A stretch of DNA of 64,000 bases from an uncultured bacterium (GTDB lineage Bacteria; Bacteroidota; Ignavibacteria; UBA10030; BY39). The position numbers were made by a program, and so were the translations under genes. The stretch spans positions 186,001 to 250,000 of the forward strand of contig CALCJK010000003.1 of assembly GCA_937967455.1 (NCBI GenBank), read 5' to 3'. Positions 1-7,672 of this stretch are shown one piece after another. Position 1 is the stretch's first letter. Every line of letters starts with the position of its first letter. The notes under the pieces were generated by a model that was given only the letters and a program-made list of their open reading frames with translations, did not search any database and had not been told where the DNA came from.

Positions 1-788
1 GTGGTGAAGAATCATCACTTATGAATTCTATCGAAGGTGAAAGGGGATATCCCAGGGTTAAACCACCTTTTCCAGCACAATTCGGATTATGGGGTAATCC
101 AACAAATGTTAACAATATTGAAACGTTGTCTTGTGTTCCTGCTATTATTAATAATGGTGGTGATTGGTTTTCTAAAATTGGAGTTCCAACACATCCTGGA
201 ACAATTTTATTTGGTGTAAGTGGCCATGTTAAAAATCCGGGGGTTTTCGAGTTACCGACGGGTGTGTTAATAACAGATTTAATTTATAAATATGCAGGTG
301 GGGTAATTGGAGATAAGAAAATTAAAGCAGTAATACCTGGTGGTTCTTCTGTCCCTTGGCTTAGGGGGGATGAACTTGAAGGCATAAAAATGGATTTGGA
401 TTCATTAAGAGCTGCGGGTTCCGCAATAGGGACTGGTGGTGTCATTGTGATGAATGAAGATACAGATATTTTAAAAGTTCTAAAAAGAATTTCACGATTT
501 TATCATCACGAATCTTGTGGGCAATGTACACCATGTAGGGAAGGCACTGGTTGGATGGAAAAAATTCTCGACAGATTCATTAGAGGTGAAGGTACTTTAA
601 AAGATATTGATCTCTTACTAGATGTAGCGAATAACATTGAAGGTAATACTATTTGTGCTCTTGGTGATGCAGCCGCATGGCCAGTGCAGAGTGTAATTAA
701 AAAATTTAGGGATGAATTTGAGCGAAGAGCAAGAAAAGAACCTTTACCCAAAAAAACTATTTCTCCTCCACATTTAGTGAATATTTAA
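1..788 (+). CDS. nuoF: NADH-quinone oxidoreductase subunit F, C-terminal part
   Basis: This is the 3' part of the NADH-binding 51 kDa-type subunit of respiratory complex I. The reading frame is open from base 3 to the left edge, so the ATG at 21 is internal and the true start lies outside the window. The visible part includes the family stretch around EGERGYPRVKPPFPA, the SLBB-like middle part, and the iron-sulphur domain with SCGQCTPCREG (bases about 513-545) and a fourth cysteine in NTICALGD some 40 residues later. These four cysteines bind cluster N3, which takes electrons from FMN. In most genomes nuoE precedes and nuoG follows nuoF. Here no nuoG follows: the next gene runs the other way and its stop codon overlaps this one, so the rest of the complex is elsewhere or upstream. 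Confidence 0.95.
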   Translation, partial: GEESSLMNSIEGERGYPRVKPPFPAQFGLWGNPTNVNNIETLSCVPAIINNGGDWFSKIGVPTHPGTILFGVSGHVKNPGVFELPTGVLITDLIYKYAGGVIGDKKIKAVIPGGSSVPWLRGDELEGIKMDLDSLRAAGSAIGTGGVIVMNEDTDILKVLKRISRFYHHESCGQCTPCREGTGWMEKILDRFIRGEGTLKDIDLLLDVANNIEGNTICALGDAAAWPVQSVIKKFRDEFERRARKEPLPKKTISPPHLVNI

Positions 789-1201
789 TTAAGTGGGGCA
801 CCCTGTCTGATCCATCTTTTCAATCCATTAATCTGATTTGCGTTTAATGGTGGCCTATCTGGTGGCATCCGTACACCAACTTTACCTTCGACTCTTAAGA
901 TCAAAGGACTGGCATCTGGGTCACCTCTGTAAATTACTTGTCTACTTGCTCCAGTCATAAAGTTGTCATAATCATCTAAACTAAATCCACGTATATCTTT
1001 TGTGTCAGATCCATGGCAACCTACAAATGCACAACTGCAATCAAATAATGGCTGTACATGTGTTAGATATCTAACAGTTCCTGTATCAGGAAAAACTATT
1101 GAATCGCAAGTTTCAGCAGATTCATCTTTGCAAGAATAGCTTAAGAAAATTAGTAAACTTATTATCGTAACAATTGTAAATTTAAATATAATTTGATTCA
1201 T
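785..1201 (-). CDS. lipoprotein c-type cytochrome, planctomycete cytochrome C-like
   Basis: Small exported protein of 138 residues. Residues 1-23 form a hydrophobic signal followed by Cys24, so it is probably a lipoprotein. The mature part resembles the small cytochrome c domains common in Bacteroidota and Planctomycetes: a VQPLFD lead-in, a cluster of cysteines ending in Cys62-His63, then RMPP with Met112 as the likely axial ligand, and an ending of the type WIxxGAP. The haem motif is unusual: there is no CxxCH, only Cys57-x4-Cys62-His63, with an extra Cys55. CX4CH haem sites are known in some multihaem cytochromes; here it is inferred. The gene is monocistronic and converges on nuoF, the two stop codons overlapping. 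Confidence 0.7.
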   Translation of the reverse strand: MNQIIFKFTIVTIISLLIFLSYSCKDESAETCDSIVFPDTGTVRYLTHVQPLFDCSCAFVGCHGSDTKDIRGFSLDDYDNFMTGASRQVIYRGDPDASPLILRVEGKVGVRMPPDRPPLNANQINGLKRWIRQGAPLN

Positions 1202-1264
1202 AACTCGTTAAATTTAACAATTAATATTTTAAATTACAAAATTTATTTTTTGAGATGAAAAATT

Positions 1265-1293
1265 TTGATTTTCATTATCATTATTGTTATATT
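1265..1293 (+). promoter_or_regulatory. promoter of tRNA-Ala
   Basis: TTGATT at 1265-1270, a 17-base spacer, then TATATT at 1288-1293. Transcription would start near 1300, six bases before the tRNA. The spacing is ideal for a housekeeping sigma factor. Confidence 0.7.
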
Positions 1294-1305
1294 TGAATTA
1301 CTAAT

Positions 1306-1378
1306 GGGGCCGTAGCTCAGCTGGGAGAGCGCCTGAATGGCATTCAGGAGGTCGTGAGTTCGATCCTCATCGGCTCCA
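1306..1378 (+). tRNA. tRNA-Ala, anticodon GGC
   Basis: A complete cloverleaf of 73 bases. The acceptor stem pairs 1306-1312 with 1371-1377, with one G-U pair. The anticodon stem is 1332-1336 with 1344-1348 around the loop ATGGCAT, giving anticodon GGC at 1339-1341, which reads GCC and GCU alanine codons. The T loop has the usual TTCGATC. The discriminator base is A1378; CCA is not encoded and must be added afterwards. Confidence 0.97.
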
Positions 1379-1381
1379 CAG

Positions 1382-1413
1382 AAAAAGGTAGTGAATTTTT
1401 CACTACCTTTTTT
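1382..1413 (+). terminator. intrinsic terminator after tRNA-Ala
   Basis: Perfect 9-base stem, GGTAGTGAA (1387-1395) with TTCACTACC (1399-1407), a 3-base loop, then six T. It sits four bases after the tRNA and separates it from the next gene. Confidence 0.9.
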
Positions 1414-1432
1414 ATTTGTTAGTTTAATTTTC

Positions 1433-1461
1433 TTGCAAAATTCTATTTCAATTGATATATT
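1433..1461 (+). promoter_or_regulatory. promoter of the GHL10 gene
   Basis: TTGCAA at 1433-1438, 17-base spacer, TATATT at 1456-1461. The expected start point is about 1468, leaving a leader of only some 9 bases before the ATG at 1477 and no ribosome binding site of the usual strength. Confidence 0.6.
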
Positions 1462-1476
1462 TGAAAAAATTTATTT

Positions 1477-3222
1477 ATGTTTAAATACTTCTTAAATATA
1501 ATTTTATGCTTTTTAGCTCTGAGTGATTTATCGAATTCACAAAAGGCTATCCAAAATTATTTTCCCAAATATGAAGTAAGAGCTGCTTGGCTTACTACTG
1601 TTGGAGGTCTTGATTGGCCTAAAACAACTAACATAGAAGAACAAAAAAGAACTCTTTTAGAAATTTTAAATGACTTGAAGGATAAAAATTTTAATACAAT
1701 TTTTTTTCAGGTCAGAAGTCGTGGCGATGCTATGTATAATTCAAGTTATGAACCATGGTCAGAAACTTTAACTGGTGTTTTAGGTAAAGACCCTGGTTGG
1801 GACCCATTACAATTTGTTTTAAATTATGCTCATTCCTACGGACTTGAAGTACATGCATGGTTTAATACCTTCCGTATCCGCAAAAATCAATACCTATCGG
1901 TGGGCGAAAGAAAACATATTTCTGAAATTTATCCTGAATGGGTAAAGTTTTATGAAAACGAAGCTTGGTTAGACCCAGGTATTCCAGAAGTTAGAAATTA
2001 TACTTTAAAAGTGGCTCTTGACCTTGTGCGAAATTATGATATTGATGGAATACACTTTGATTTTATAAGATATCCTGGAAGCAATTTCCCTGATGAATTA
2101 ACTTATAATCGGTATGGTAAAGGTGAAAGTAAAGATGATTGGAGGAGGGAGAATATTAATAAATTTGTTAGAGCATTCTATGACTCAGCAATGGCTATTA
2201 AACCAATGTTAAAAGTAGGCTCTGCTCCAATTGGCGTATATAAAAACTTACCAAATGCTATAGGATGGCAATCCTATTCAGCTATCTATCAGGATTCAAG
2301 GCGATGGCTTAAGGAGGAAAAACATGATTACCTGGCACCACAGTTATATTGGTCGTTAGGCACAGAACCTGGAGACCCTGATTTTGCAACTCTTGCAAAA
2401 GATTGGTGCGAAAATAAATATGGACGACACATTTATCTTGGGATAGGAGCATATAAAAAAAAGGTATCTGAACAGTTACCTTTATTAATCGATGTGACCA
2501 GATTGTATGGTGCAGAAGGGAATTCAATATTCAGATATGAATTTTTAAATGGACAAAATTCACTTGCTAATAGATATGCTTTTCCAGCATTTATTCCACC
2601 TATGCCCTGGAAGGATTCTATACCACCTAATCCACCCACTGATTTGACTGTACAAGAAATAGATCAAAGATCTTTTAAAATTTTATGGCAAAAACCCAAT
2701 ATTGCTAAAGATGGGGATAATGCAAAGTTTTATTGTATATACCGATCTAATCGTCATCCTGTTGATATTAACAATCCAGCTAATATTATTGCTTTAGTAC
2801 CTGGTTCAGAAAACGAATATATAGATAAGATATCGAGACCGCGTTCAAGTAATTATTATTATGTTGTTACCGCTTTTGATAAAGGAAATAACGAAAGTTA
2901 CCCTGCGTTTGAATTAAAAGTTGAAATGCCTTTAATATCAAATATCGCCAAAAGAGTTGCACCTGAAATTAATATATCTCATTATAAAGATCCCTTATCT
3001 GATGATATTTATCTTGTTTATGAACTAAATAAACCGGGAAATCTTAAACTTAAATTATTTGGTGCAGATAAAAATGAAATTGTTCTTATAAATGAAAGGT
3101 ATTACAAACCAGGAAAATATGTACTAAATTTAAGTTCAAATGAATTGAAAAGTGGTTATTATACCATAGAGCTATCTATCGATGAACAAACATTTTCAAA
3201 AAATATATATTTAAAAAATTAA
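1477..3222 (+). CDS. GHL10 glycoside hydrolase-like protein, secreted
   Basis: Secreted protein of 581 residues. Residues 1-21 look like a signal peptide. Residues about 31-345 are a glycosyl hydrolase-like 10 (GHL10, former DUF187, YngK-type) TIM barrel, with EVRAAWLTTVGGLDWP near the start, FFQVRSRGDA on the second strand, EVHAWFNTFR, and DIDGIHFDFIRYPG at about 188-201, where the acidic residues of the active site are expected. A fibronectin type III-like domain follows (about 383-485). The last 80 residues form a beta domain ending GYYTIELSIDEQ and NIYLKN, similar to type IX secretion sorting domains. Family members are thought to act on glycans, some on peptidoglycan-derived substrates; the substrate here cannot be told. 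It stands alone before tryptophanase. Confidence 0.85.
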   Translation: MFKYFLNIILCFLALSDLSNSQKAIQNYFPKYEVRAAWLTTVGGLDWPKTTNIEEQKRTLLEILNDLKDKNFNTIFFQVRSRGDAMYNSSYEPWSETLTGVLGKDPGWDPLQFVLNYAHSYGLEVHAWFNTFRIRKNQYLSVGERKHISEIYPEWVKFYENEAWLDPGIPEVRNYTLKVALDLVRNYDIDGIHFDFIRYPGSNFPDELTYNRYGKGESKDDWRRENINKFVRAFYDSAMAIKPMLKVGSAPIGVYKNLPNAIGWQSYSAIYQDSRRWLKEEKHDYLAPQLYWSLGTEPGDPDFATLAKDWCENKYGRHIYLGIGAYKKKVSEQLPLLIDVTRLYGAEGNSIFRYEFLNGQNSLANRYAFPAFIPPMPWKDSIPPNPPTDLTVQEIDQRSFKILWQKPNIAKDGDNAKFYCIYRSNRHPVDINNPANIIALVPGSENEYIDKISRPRSSNYYYVVTAFDKGNNESYPAFELKVEMPLISNIAKRVAPEINISHYKDPLSDDIYLVYELNKPGNLKLKLFGADKNEIVLINERYYKPGKYVLNLSSNELKSGYYTIELSIDEQTFSKNIYLKN

Positions 3223-3264
3223 TATTTTAGACTATTGCTTAAAACTTTAAATTAAGATAAAAAT

Positions 3265-4638
3265 ATGAAAACAATAATTGAACCATTCAAAATTAAGTCT
3301 GTGGAACCAATTAAGTTCACAACAAGAGAGGAAAGAATAGAGATATTAAAGAAAGCTGGATATAATCCATTTATGATCCCAGCAGAGGAGGTAATCATTG
3401 ACCTTTTGACAGATAGTGGTACTTCTGCAATGAGTTCGAAACAATGGAGTGGAATTATGGACGGGGATGAATCGTATGCGGGTGCAAGAAGTTATTATCG
3501 CTTTGAAAAAGTTGTAAAAGAACTAACAGGTTTTAAACATATAATTCCAACTCATCAGGGAAGAGCAGCGGAAAAAATATTGTTTTCAATTTTTGGGGGA
3601 AACGGTAAATTCATACCAAATAACACACATTTTGATACAACTCGTGCAAATATAGAGTATAGTGGGGCAGTTGCTGTAGATCTCCCTTGTAAGGAAGGTA
3701 ATGATCCTGATTTGATTGCGGATTTTAAAGGAAATATAGATTTAAATATGCTCGATAATTTTATAAAATCTAATAAAAATAATGTTCCCCTCGTAATGCT
3801 TACAATTACAAATAATTCAAATGGTGGCCAACCTGTTTCAATGGAGAATATACGTGAGACTAAAAGGATATGCTCCCAATATAATATACCGTTTTTTTTA
3901 GACGCATGTCGCTTTGCAGAAAATGCTTATTTTATCAAATTACGTGAACCCGGGTATCAGGGTAAATCAGTACGCGAAATAGCTCAAGAAATGTTTTCAT
4001 ATGCAGACGGTTGTACAATGAGTGCCAAAAAGGATGCACTTGTCAATATGGGTGGATTTTTAGCTTTAAATGATGATGATATTGCCTTAAAAGCACGTAA
4101 TATACTTGTTGTTACTGAAGGTTTTCCTACATATGGCGGATTGGCAGGTAGAGATCTAGAAGCAATCGCACAAGGATTGAATGAAGTATTGGATGAAAAT
4201 TATTTAAAATACCGCATACGGACAGTTGAGTATACAGGACAAAAACTTATAAATTCTGGTGTTCCAATACTCGTGCCACCAGGAGGACATGCAATTTATT
4301 TAAATGCTAAAAAATTTGCTCCGCATATTCCACCTGAGAATTTTCCTGGACATAGTATTGTTTGCGAATTATATATACACGCGGGAATTAGAGCAGTAGA
4401 AATTGGCTCGGTTATGTTTGGAAAATACGATAAAGAAACAGGAAAGCATATTCCACCCAAAATGGAATTAGTTCGCCTTGCCTTACCACGCAGAGTATAT
4501 ACTCAAAGTCATATGGATTACGTAATAGAAGCTATAATCGAAATTTATAACAAAAGGGAAAACTTAAAAGGTTATAAATTTACATATGAACCTCCAATAT
4601 TAAGACATTTCCTAGCAAAATTTGAACCAATCGTATGA
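3265..4638 (+). CDS. tnaA: tryptophanase (PLP-dependent beta-eliminating lyase)
   Basis: Cytosolic PLP enzyme of 457 residues expected to split tryptophan into indole, pyruvate and ammonia. It covers the whole tryptophanase/tyrosine phenol-lyase family, from EPFKIKSVEP at the N terminus to KFTYEPPILRHFLAKFEP at the end. The PLP lysine is in SAKKDALVNMGG, probably Lys256. The two enzymes differ at substrate-reading positions. Tyrosine phenol-lyase has Thr in FTTTR and Arg in SMERG; this protein has Asp124 in HFDTTR and Ile380 in AVEIGS, as tryptophanase does. So tryptophanase is preferred, although other parts (YADGCTMSAKKDALVNMGG) look like the lyase. There is no room upstream for a TnaC leader peptide. 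The next gene overlaps by four bases (ATGA). Confidence 0.85.
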   Translation: MKTIIEPFKIKSVEPIKFTTREERIEILKKAGYNPFMIPAEEVIIDLLTDSGTSAMSSKQWSGIMDGDESYAGARSYYRFEKVVKELTGFKHIIPTHQGRAAEKILFSIFGGNGKFIPNNTHFDTTRANIEYSGAVAVDLPCKEGNDPDLIADFKGNIDLNMLDNFIKSNKNNVPLVMLTITNNSNGGQPVSMENIRETKRICSQYNIPFFLDACRFAENAYFIKLREPGYQGKSVREIAQEMFSYADGCTMSAKKDALVNMGGFLALNDDDIALKARNILVVTEGFPTYGGLAGRDLEAIAQGLNEVLDENYLKYRIRTVEYTGQKLINSGVPILVPPGGHAIYLNAKKFAPHIPPENFPGHSIVCELYIHAGIRAVEIGSVMFGKYDKETGKHIPPKMELVRLALPRRVYTQSHMDYVIEAIIEIYNKRENLKGYKFTYEPPILRHFLAKFEPIV

Positions 4639-5354
4639 TCTATTGTCCGATCTGTCATAAAGAGAATACAAATTTAGAAATAGTATGTAAAAACTGTGGT
4701 TGTTACTTACAAACAAAAATCGAAAATATTAATTTGTTTGAAATCCTCTGGTTACTCATCGAAAATCCTCAAAAGGGTATTAAAATAGTAGCTATTGCAA
4801 AGCATAAAAATTTTATTTTTTTCCTTAATATACTATTTGGAATTTCGCTACTATATGTTTTTTATGAAATTCTTAAGTTGTACGATTTTTGGGATAAGCC
4901 GTTCTTAATATTTGTTTCAGGGATTGTCTTTGGTATTCCAGTAGGATTTTTTACGATCCTTGTTTTAGCCTTAGTTACATTTATTTTTAAAAATATTTTT
5001 AAGTTGGTAAACGTTAAATTTAAACAGATTTATACAGCGCTTACATACTCAACAATACCTTTAATTTACTTGTTGATTTTTATTTTTCCAATAAAACTTA
5101 TAGTCTTTGGTATAAATACTTTTAGCAGGAATCCGTCTCCCATGATAATTAATTCTCTGGCTTATTGGATTATTTTCGCTATTAGCTGTTTATTTGTTGG
5201 TTATTTTATATATTTGTTTATAGTTTCAATAATCGTTTTGTTTGAATTAAGGACTGTTAAAGCAATTTTACTTGGATTGTTATTAATTTCAATTATATCA
5301 ATAGGTTACTTTTTATTATTAAATCATTTTTATAATTATATATCAAACCTGTGA
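4635..5354 (+). CDS. zinc-ribbon Yip1-like integral membrane protein
   Basis: Protein of 239 residues. The N terminus holds a rubredoxin-like zinc ribbon, CPICHK and CKNCGC at residues about 4-23. A long hydrophobic region follows with about five membrane helices (roughly 57-80, 92-115, 130-155, 170-200 and 205-232), in the arrangement of bacterial Yip1-domain proteins. Function is unknown; bacterial Yip1 proteins have no settled role. It overlaps tryptophanase by four bases and its TGA is shared with the ATG of the next gene (TGATG), so the genes are probably translated together. Confidence 0.65.
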   Translation: MIYCPICHKENTNLEIVCKNCGCYLQTKIENINLFEILWLLIENPQKGIKIVAIAKHKNFIFFLNILFGISLLYVFYEILKLYDFWDKPFLIFVSGIVFGIPVGFFTILVLALVTFIFKNIFKLVNVKFKQIYTALTYSTIPLIYLLIFIFPIKLIVFGINTFSRNPSPMIINSLAYWIIFAISCLFVGYFIYLFIVSIIVLFELRTVKAILLGLLLISIISIGYFLLLNHFYNYISNL

Positions 5355-5725
5355 TGGATAGAACAGAATTTGAAAGAATAGTAGACGAATGTCTGGAAAA
5401 TTTACCTGATTTCTTTAAACAAAATATCGATAATGTTCATTTTGTTGTTGAAGATTATCCTACAGAGGAGCAACTCCAGAAAGTTAAAGTTTTATCAAAA
5501 TATAACTTACTCGGTTTATATGAGGGAATACCACTGAAATATAGGAATACTGGATACGGAATGCATCCTGTTATGCCAGATAAAATAACACTTTTTCAGA
5601 AAAACATTGAATCTGTTTCAAGAAGCGTTGAAATTTTAAAAATGAAGATTAGGGAAGTACTTATGCATGAAATAGGTCATTATTTTGGAATGACTGAAGA
5701 AGAAATTCGTAATGCGGGATATTAA
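5354..5725 (+). CDS. small metallopeptidase (zincin, DUF1025-type)
   Basis: A 123-residue single-domain protein with the zinc protease signature MHEIGHYFGMTEEE, in which His105 and His109 bind zinc and Glu106 is the base. The short N-terminal part with LYEGIPL and the loop before the helix match the small zincin family found across bacteria (PF06262). Substrates are not known for the family. The ATG at 5354 is chosen because it overlaps the stop of the upstream gene as TGATG; a GTG one codon earlier is possible. Confidence 0.85.
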   Translation: MDRTEFERIVDECLENLPDFFKQNIDNVHFVVEDYPTEEQLQKVKVLSKYNLLGLYEGIPLKYRNTGYGMHPVMPDKITLFQKNIESVSRSVEILKMKIREVLMHEIGHYFGMTEEEIRNAGY

Positions 5726-5735
5726 ATAGAGTTAT

Positions 5736-7304
5736 ATGAATCATTTAAAAGAAAAAATAAATGAATATGACAAGAAATCTAGTATAGGTTTTATACTTGG
5801 TCTAATATTATTTTTTTTGATTTTGTTTTTCCTTCCAGTACCAGAAAGTTTTATTAATTCTTTTGTAGGGACGACTCTAGATAGTTGTGAGATTAAATCG
5901 GAATTAGGGGAAAGTTTTAAGAGTGTATTAGCTTTACTTATACTTATGGTGGTGTGGTGGGTAACTGAAGCAATTCCAATACCTGCAACTTCATTACTAC
6001 CAGCTGTTCTATTGCCATTATTACAAGTAAAGGGAATTACATCAAATGAAATATATAACTTCAATTTTATGAATAGTTTAAAAAATTATGCTCATCCAGT
6101 AATTGGAATGTTTTTAGGCTCTTTCCTGATTGCATCTGCATTTCAGAAATTCGAACTTGATAAAAGAGCAACAATATGGATTCTTACAAGAGGAAAAATC
6201 AATAAAACTCCTGAGCTTATGATCTTGGCTTTAATGTATGCTTCAGCGTTTTTATCGATGTGGATATCAAATACTGCCACCGTGGCAATTATTTTGCCAA
6301 TCGCAATTGGGATAATTCGTTCTTTAAAAACAACAGACCTTAACTTTAATTCAGCAATTTTATTAGGACTCGCTTGGTCAGCATCAGTCGGAGGTATAGC
6401 TACTATTGTGGGTACACCTCCAAATGGTATAGCAATATCTTTATTGTCAAGCTACAATATAATAAAAATTAATTTCTTGGATTGGATGAAATTTGGTGTA
6501 CCGTTTGTGGTTTTCTTTGTTCCAATAATCTGGATAGTTTTAGTAAAATCATTTAGATTTTCGCACGAGACAAGAATTCATAGCGAGTATTTAGATGAAA
6601 TTAAGCAAAATATTGGAAAAATTAAGAAAGGCGATATTATTGTGTTGGTTGTTTTCCTGATAGTGGTGTTTTTATGGATCAGTAATCCTTTTTGGGAAAG
6701 TGTATTGCCTAATAAATTATTCTCTCAATTGAATTGGATTGATGAATATATGATTGGATTATTAGGAGGTATTATTTTATTCATTGTACCAATCAGTTTT
6801 AAGAAACTGGAATTCGCATTGAATTGGAAAGATACGAAAAACCTTGATTGGGGAACATTAATTTTATTCGGTGGTGGATTGACTTTATCAGATGCTATGT
6901 TTAAAACCGGCGTAGCTAACTGGATAGCTAAATCGTCTTTAGGAATAATTGGTAACCCATCTACTATTGTTCTGTTAATTGCCACCGTTTTATTTATTGT
7001 ATTCTTAACTGAAGTAACATCTAATACTGCAGTTACTGCTATGATGGTTCCTGTTTTAATAGCAATTTCTACAGCTTCAGGACAAGAAACTTCAACTTTG
7101 GTTATCGGCTCAGCAATTGCTGCTTCAATGGCTTTTATGCTCCCAGTTGCTACACCACCTAATGCACTGGTTTACGGTACTGGTTATGTTAAAATAACTG
7201 ATATGATCAAAGTTGGATTTATACTTGAACTGATTGGATGGCTTTATACAATATTTGTTTTGTATTTATTTGGAAATTTAATATTTAAAATAATAAAATT
7301 CTAA
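5736..7304 (+). CDS. SLC13/DASS sodium-coupled anion (dicarboxylate) transporter
   Basis: Integral inner membrane transporter of 522 residues in the divalent anion:sodium symporter family, which takes up succinate, malate, fumarate, citrate or sulphate. The two inverted repeats each carry the family's SNT motif: Ser178-Asn179-Thr180 in ISNTATVAIILP and Ser429-Asn430-Thr431 in TSNTAVTAMMVP. These form the sodium and carboxylate sites in VcINDY. Also present are WWVTEAIPIPATSLLPA near the start and ATPPNALVYGTG near the end. It follows the zincin gene by ten bases. A C4-dicarboxylate substrate is most likely, but the substrate is not fixed by the motifs. Confidence 0.85.
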   Translation: MNHLKEKINEYDKKSSIGFILGLILFFLILFFLPVPESFINSFVGTTLDSCEIKSELGESFKSVLALLILMVVWWVTEAIPIPATSLLPAVLLPLLQVKGITSNEIYNFNFMNSLKNYAHPVIGMFLGSFLIASAFQKFELDKRATIWILTRGKINKTPELMILALMYASAFLSMWISNTATVAIILPIAIGIIRSLKTTDLNFNSAILLGLAWSASVGGIATIVGTPPNGIAISLLSSYNIIKINFLDWMKFGVPFVVFFVPIIWIVLVKSFRFSHETRIHSEYLDEIKQNIGKIKKGDIIVLVVFLIVVFLWISNPFWESVLPNKLFSQLNWIDEYMIGLLGGIILFIVPISFKKLEFALNWKDTKNLDWGTLILFGGGLTLSDAMFKTGVANWIAKSSLGIIGNPSTIVLLIATVLFIVFLTEVTSNTAVTAMMVPVLIAISTASGQETSTLVIGSAIAASMAFMLPVATPPNALVYGTGYVKITDMIKVGFILELIGWLYTIFVLYLFGNLIFKIIKF

Positions 7305-7316
7305 TGGAGGATTCAA

Positions 7317-7607
7317 ATGAAAGTTATTTTTATCGTTTCTTACAAAGTTAAACCACAAGCTAAAAAAGATTATTTAAAAGCAATAAAGCTTATAAGAGCT
7401 AAAATGAGTGAGGTAATGCAAAATTATGATGTTTATGAACAAAAAAATAAAGATACTTATTATGAAATATATATATTTGATTCTTATGAGGAATTTGATT
7501 CTATGGATGAAAACATAACTGATAATATTAAGATTTTAATAGATTCCTTAAAGCATTATATTGATGGAGAAATTAGTTATCAAACTTTAATTCAGTTGGA
7601 AGATTGA
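7317..7607 (+). CDS. hypothetical small protein, possible dimeric alpha/beta barrel
   Basis: Not recognised. A 96-residue soluble protein with a strong ribosome site (GGAGG six bases before the ATG), right after the transporter. The order is a beta strand (MKVIFIVSYKV), a helix rich in Lys and Ala, a second strand (VYEQKNKDTYYEIYIFDSY), then helices. That order resembles half of an ABM- or NIPSNAP-type dimeric ferredoxin-like barrel. This is a fold guess; no catalytic residues can be named. It ends the operon that begins with tryptophanase and faces bshC. Confidence 0.5.
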   Translation: MKVIFIVSYKVKPQAKKDYLKAIKLIRAKMSEVMQNYDVYEQKNKDTYYEIYIFDSYEEFDSMDENITDNIKILIDSLKHYIDGEISYQTLIQLED

Positions 7608-7672
7608 AATTAAACTTTAACACTTATGTAAATATAAATCCAATAGTTGTCTATGTATAGTTAAAGCAAATA

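Noticed and set aside
3265..4638. Tyrosine phenol-lyase as the call for the PLP lyase
   Set aside because: Asp124 and Ile380 replace the Thr and Arg that read tyrosine; both match tryptophanase.
7608..7672. Possible terminator between two convergent operons
   Set aside because: Only CTTTAAC and GTTAAAG about 40 bases apart; too weak and the loop too long.
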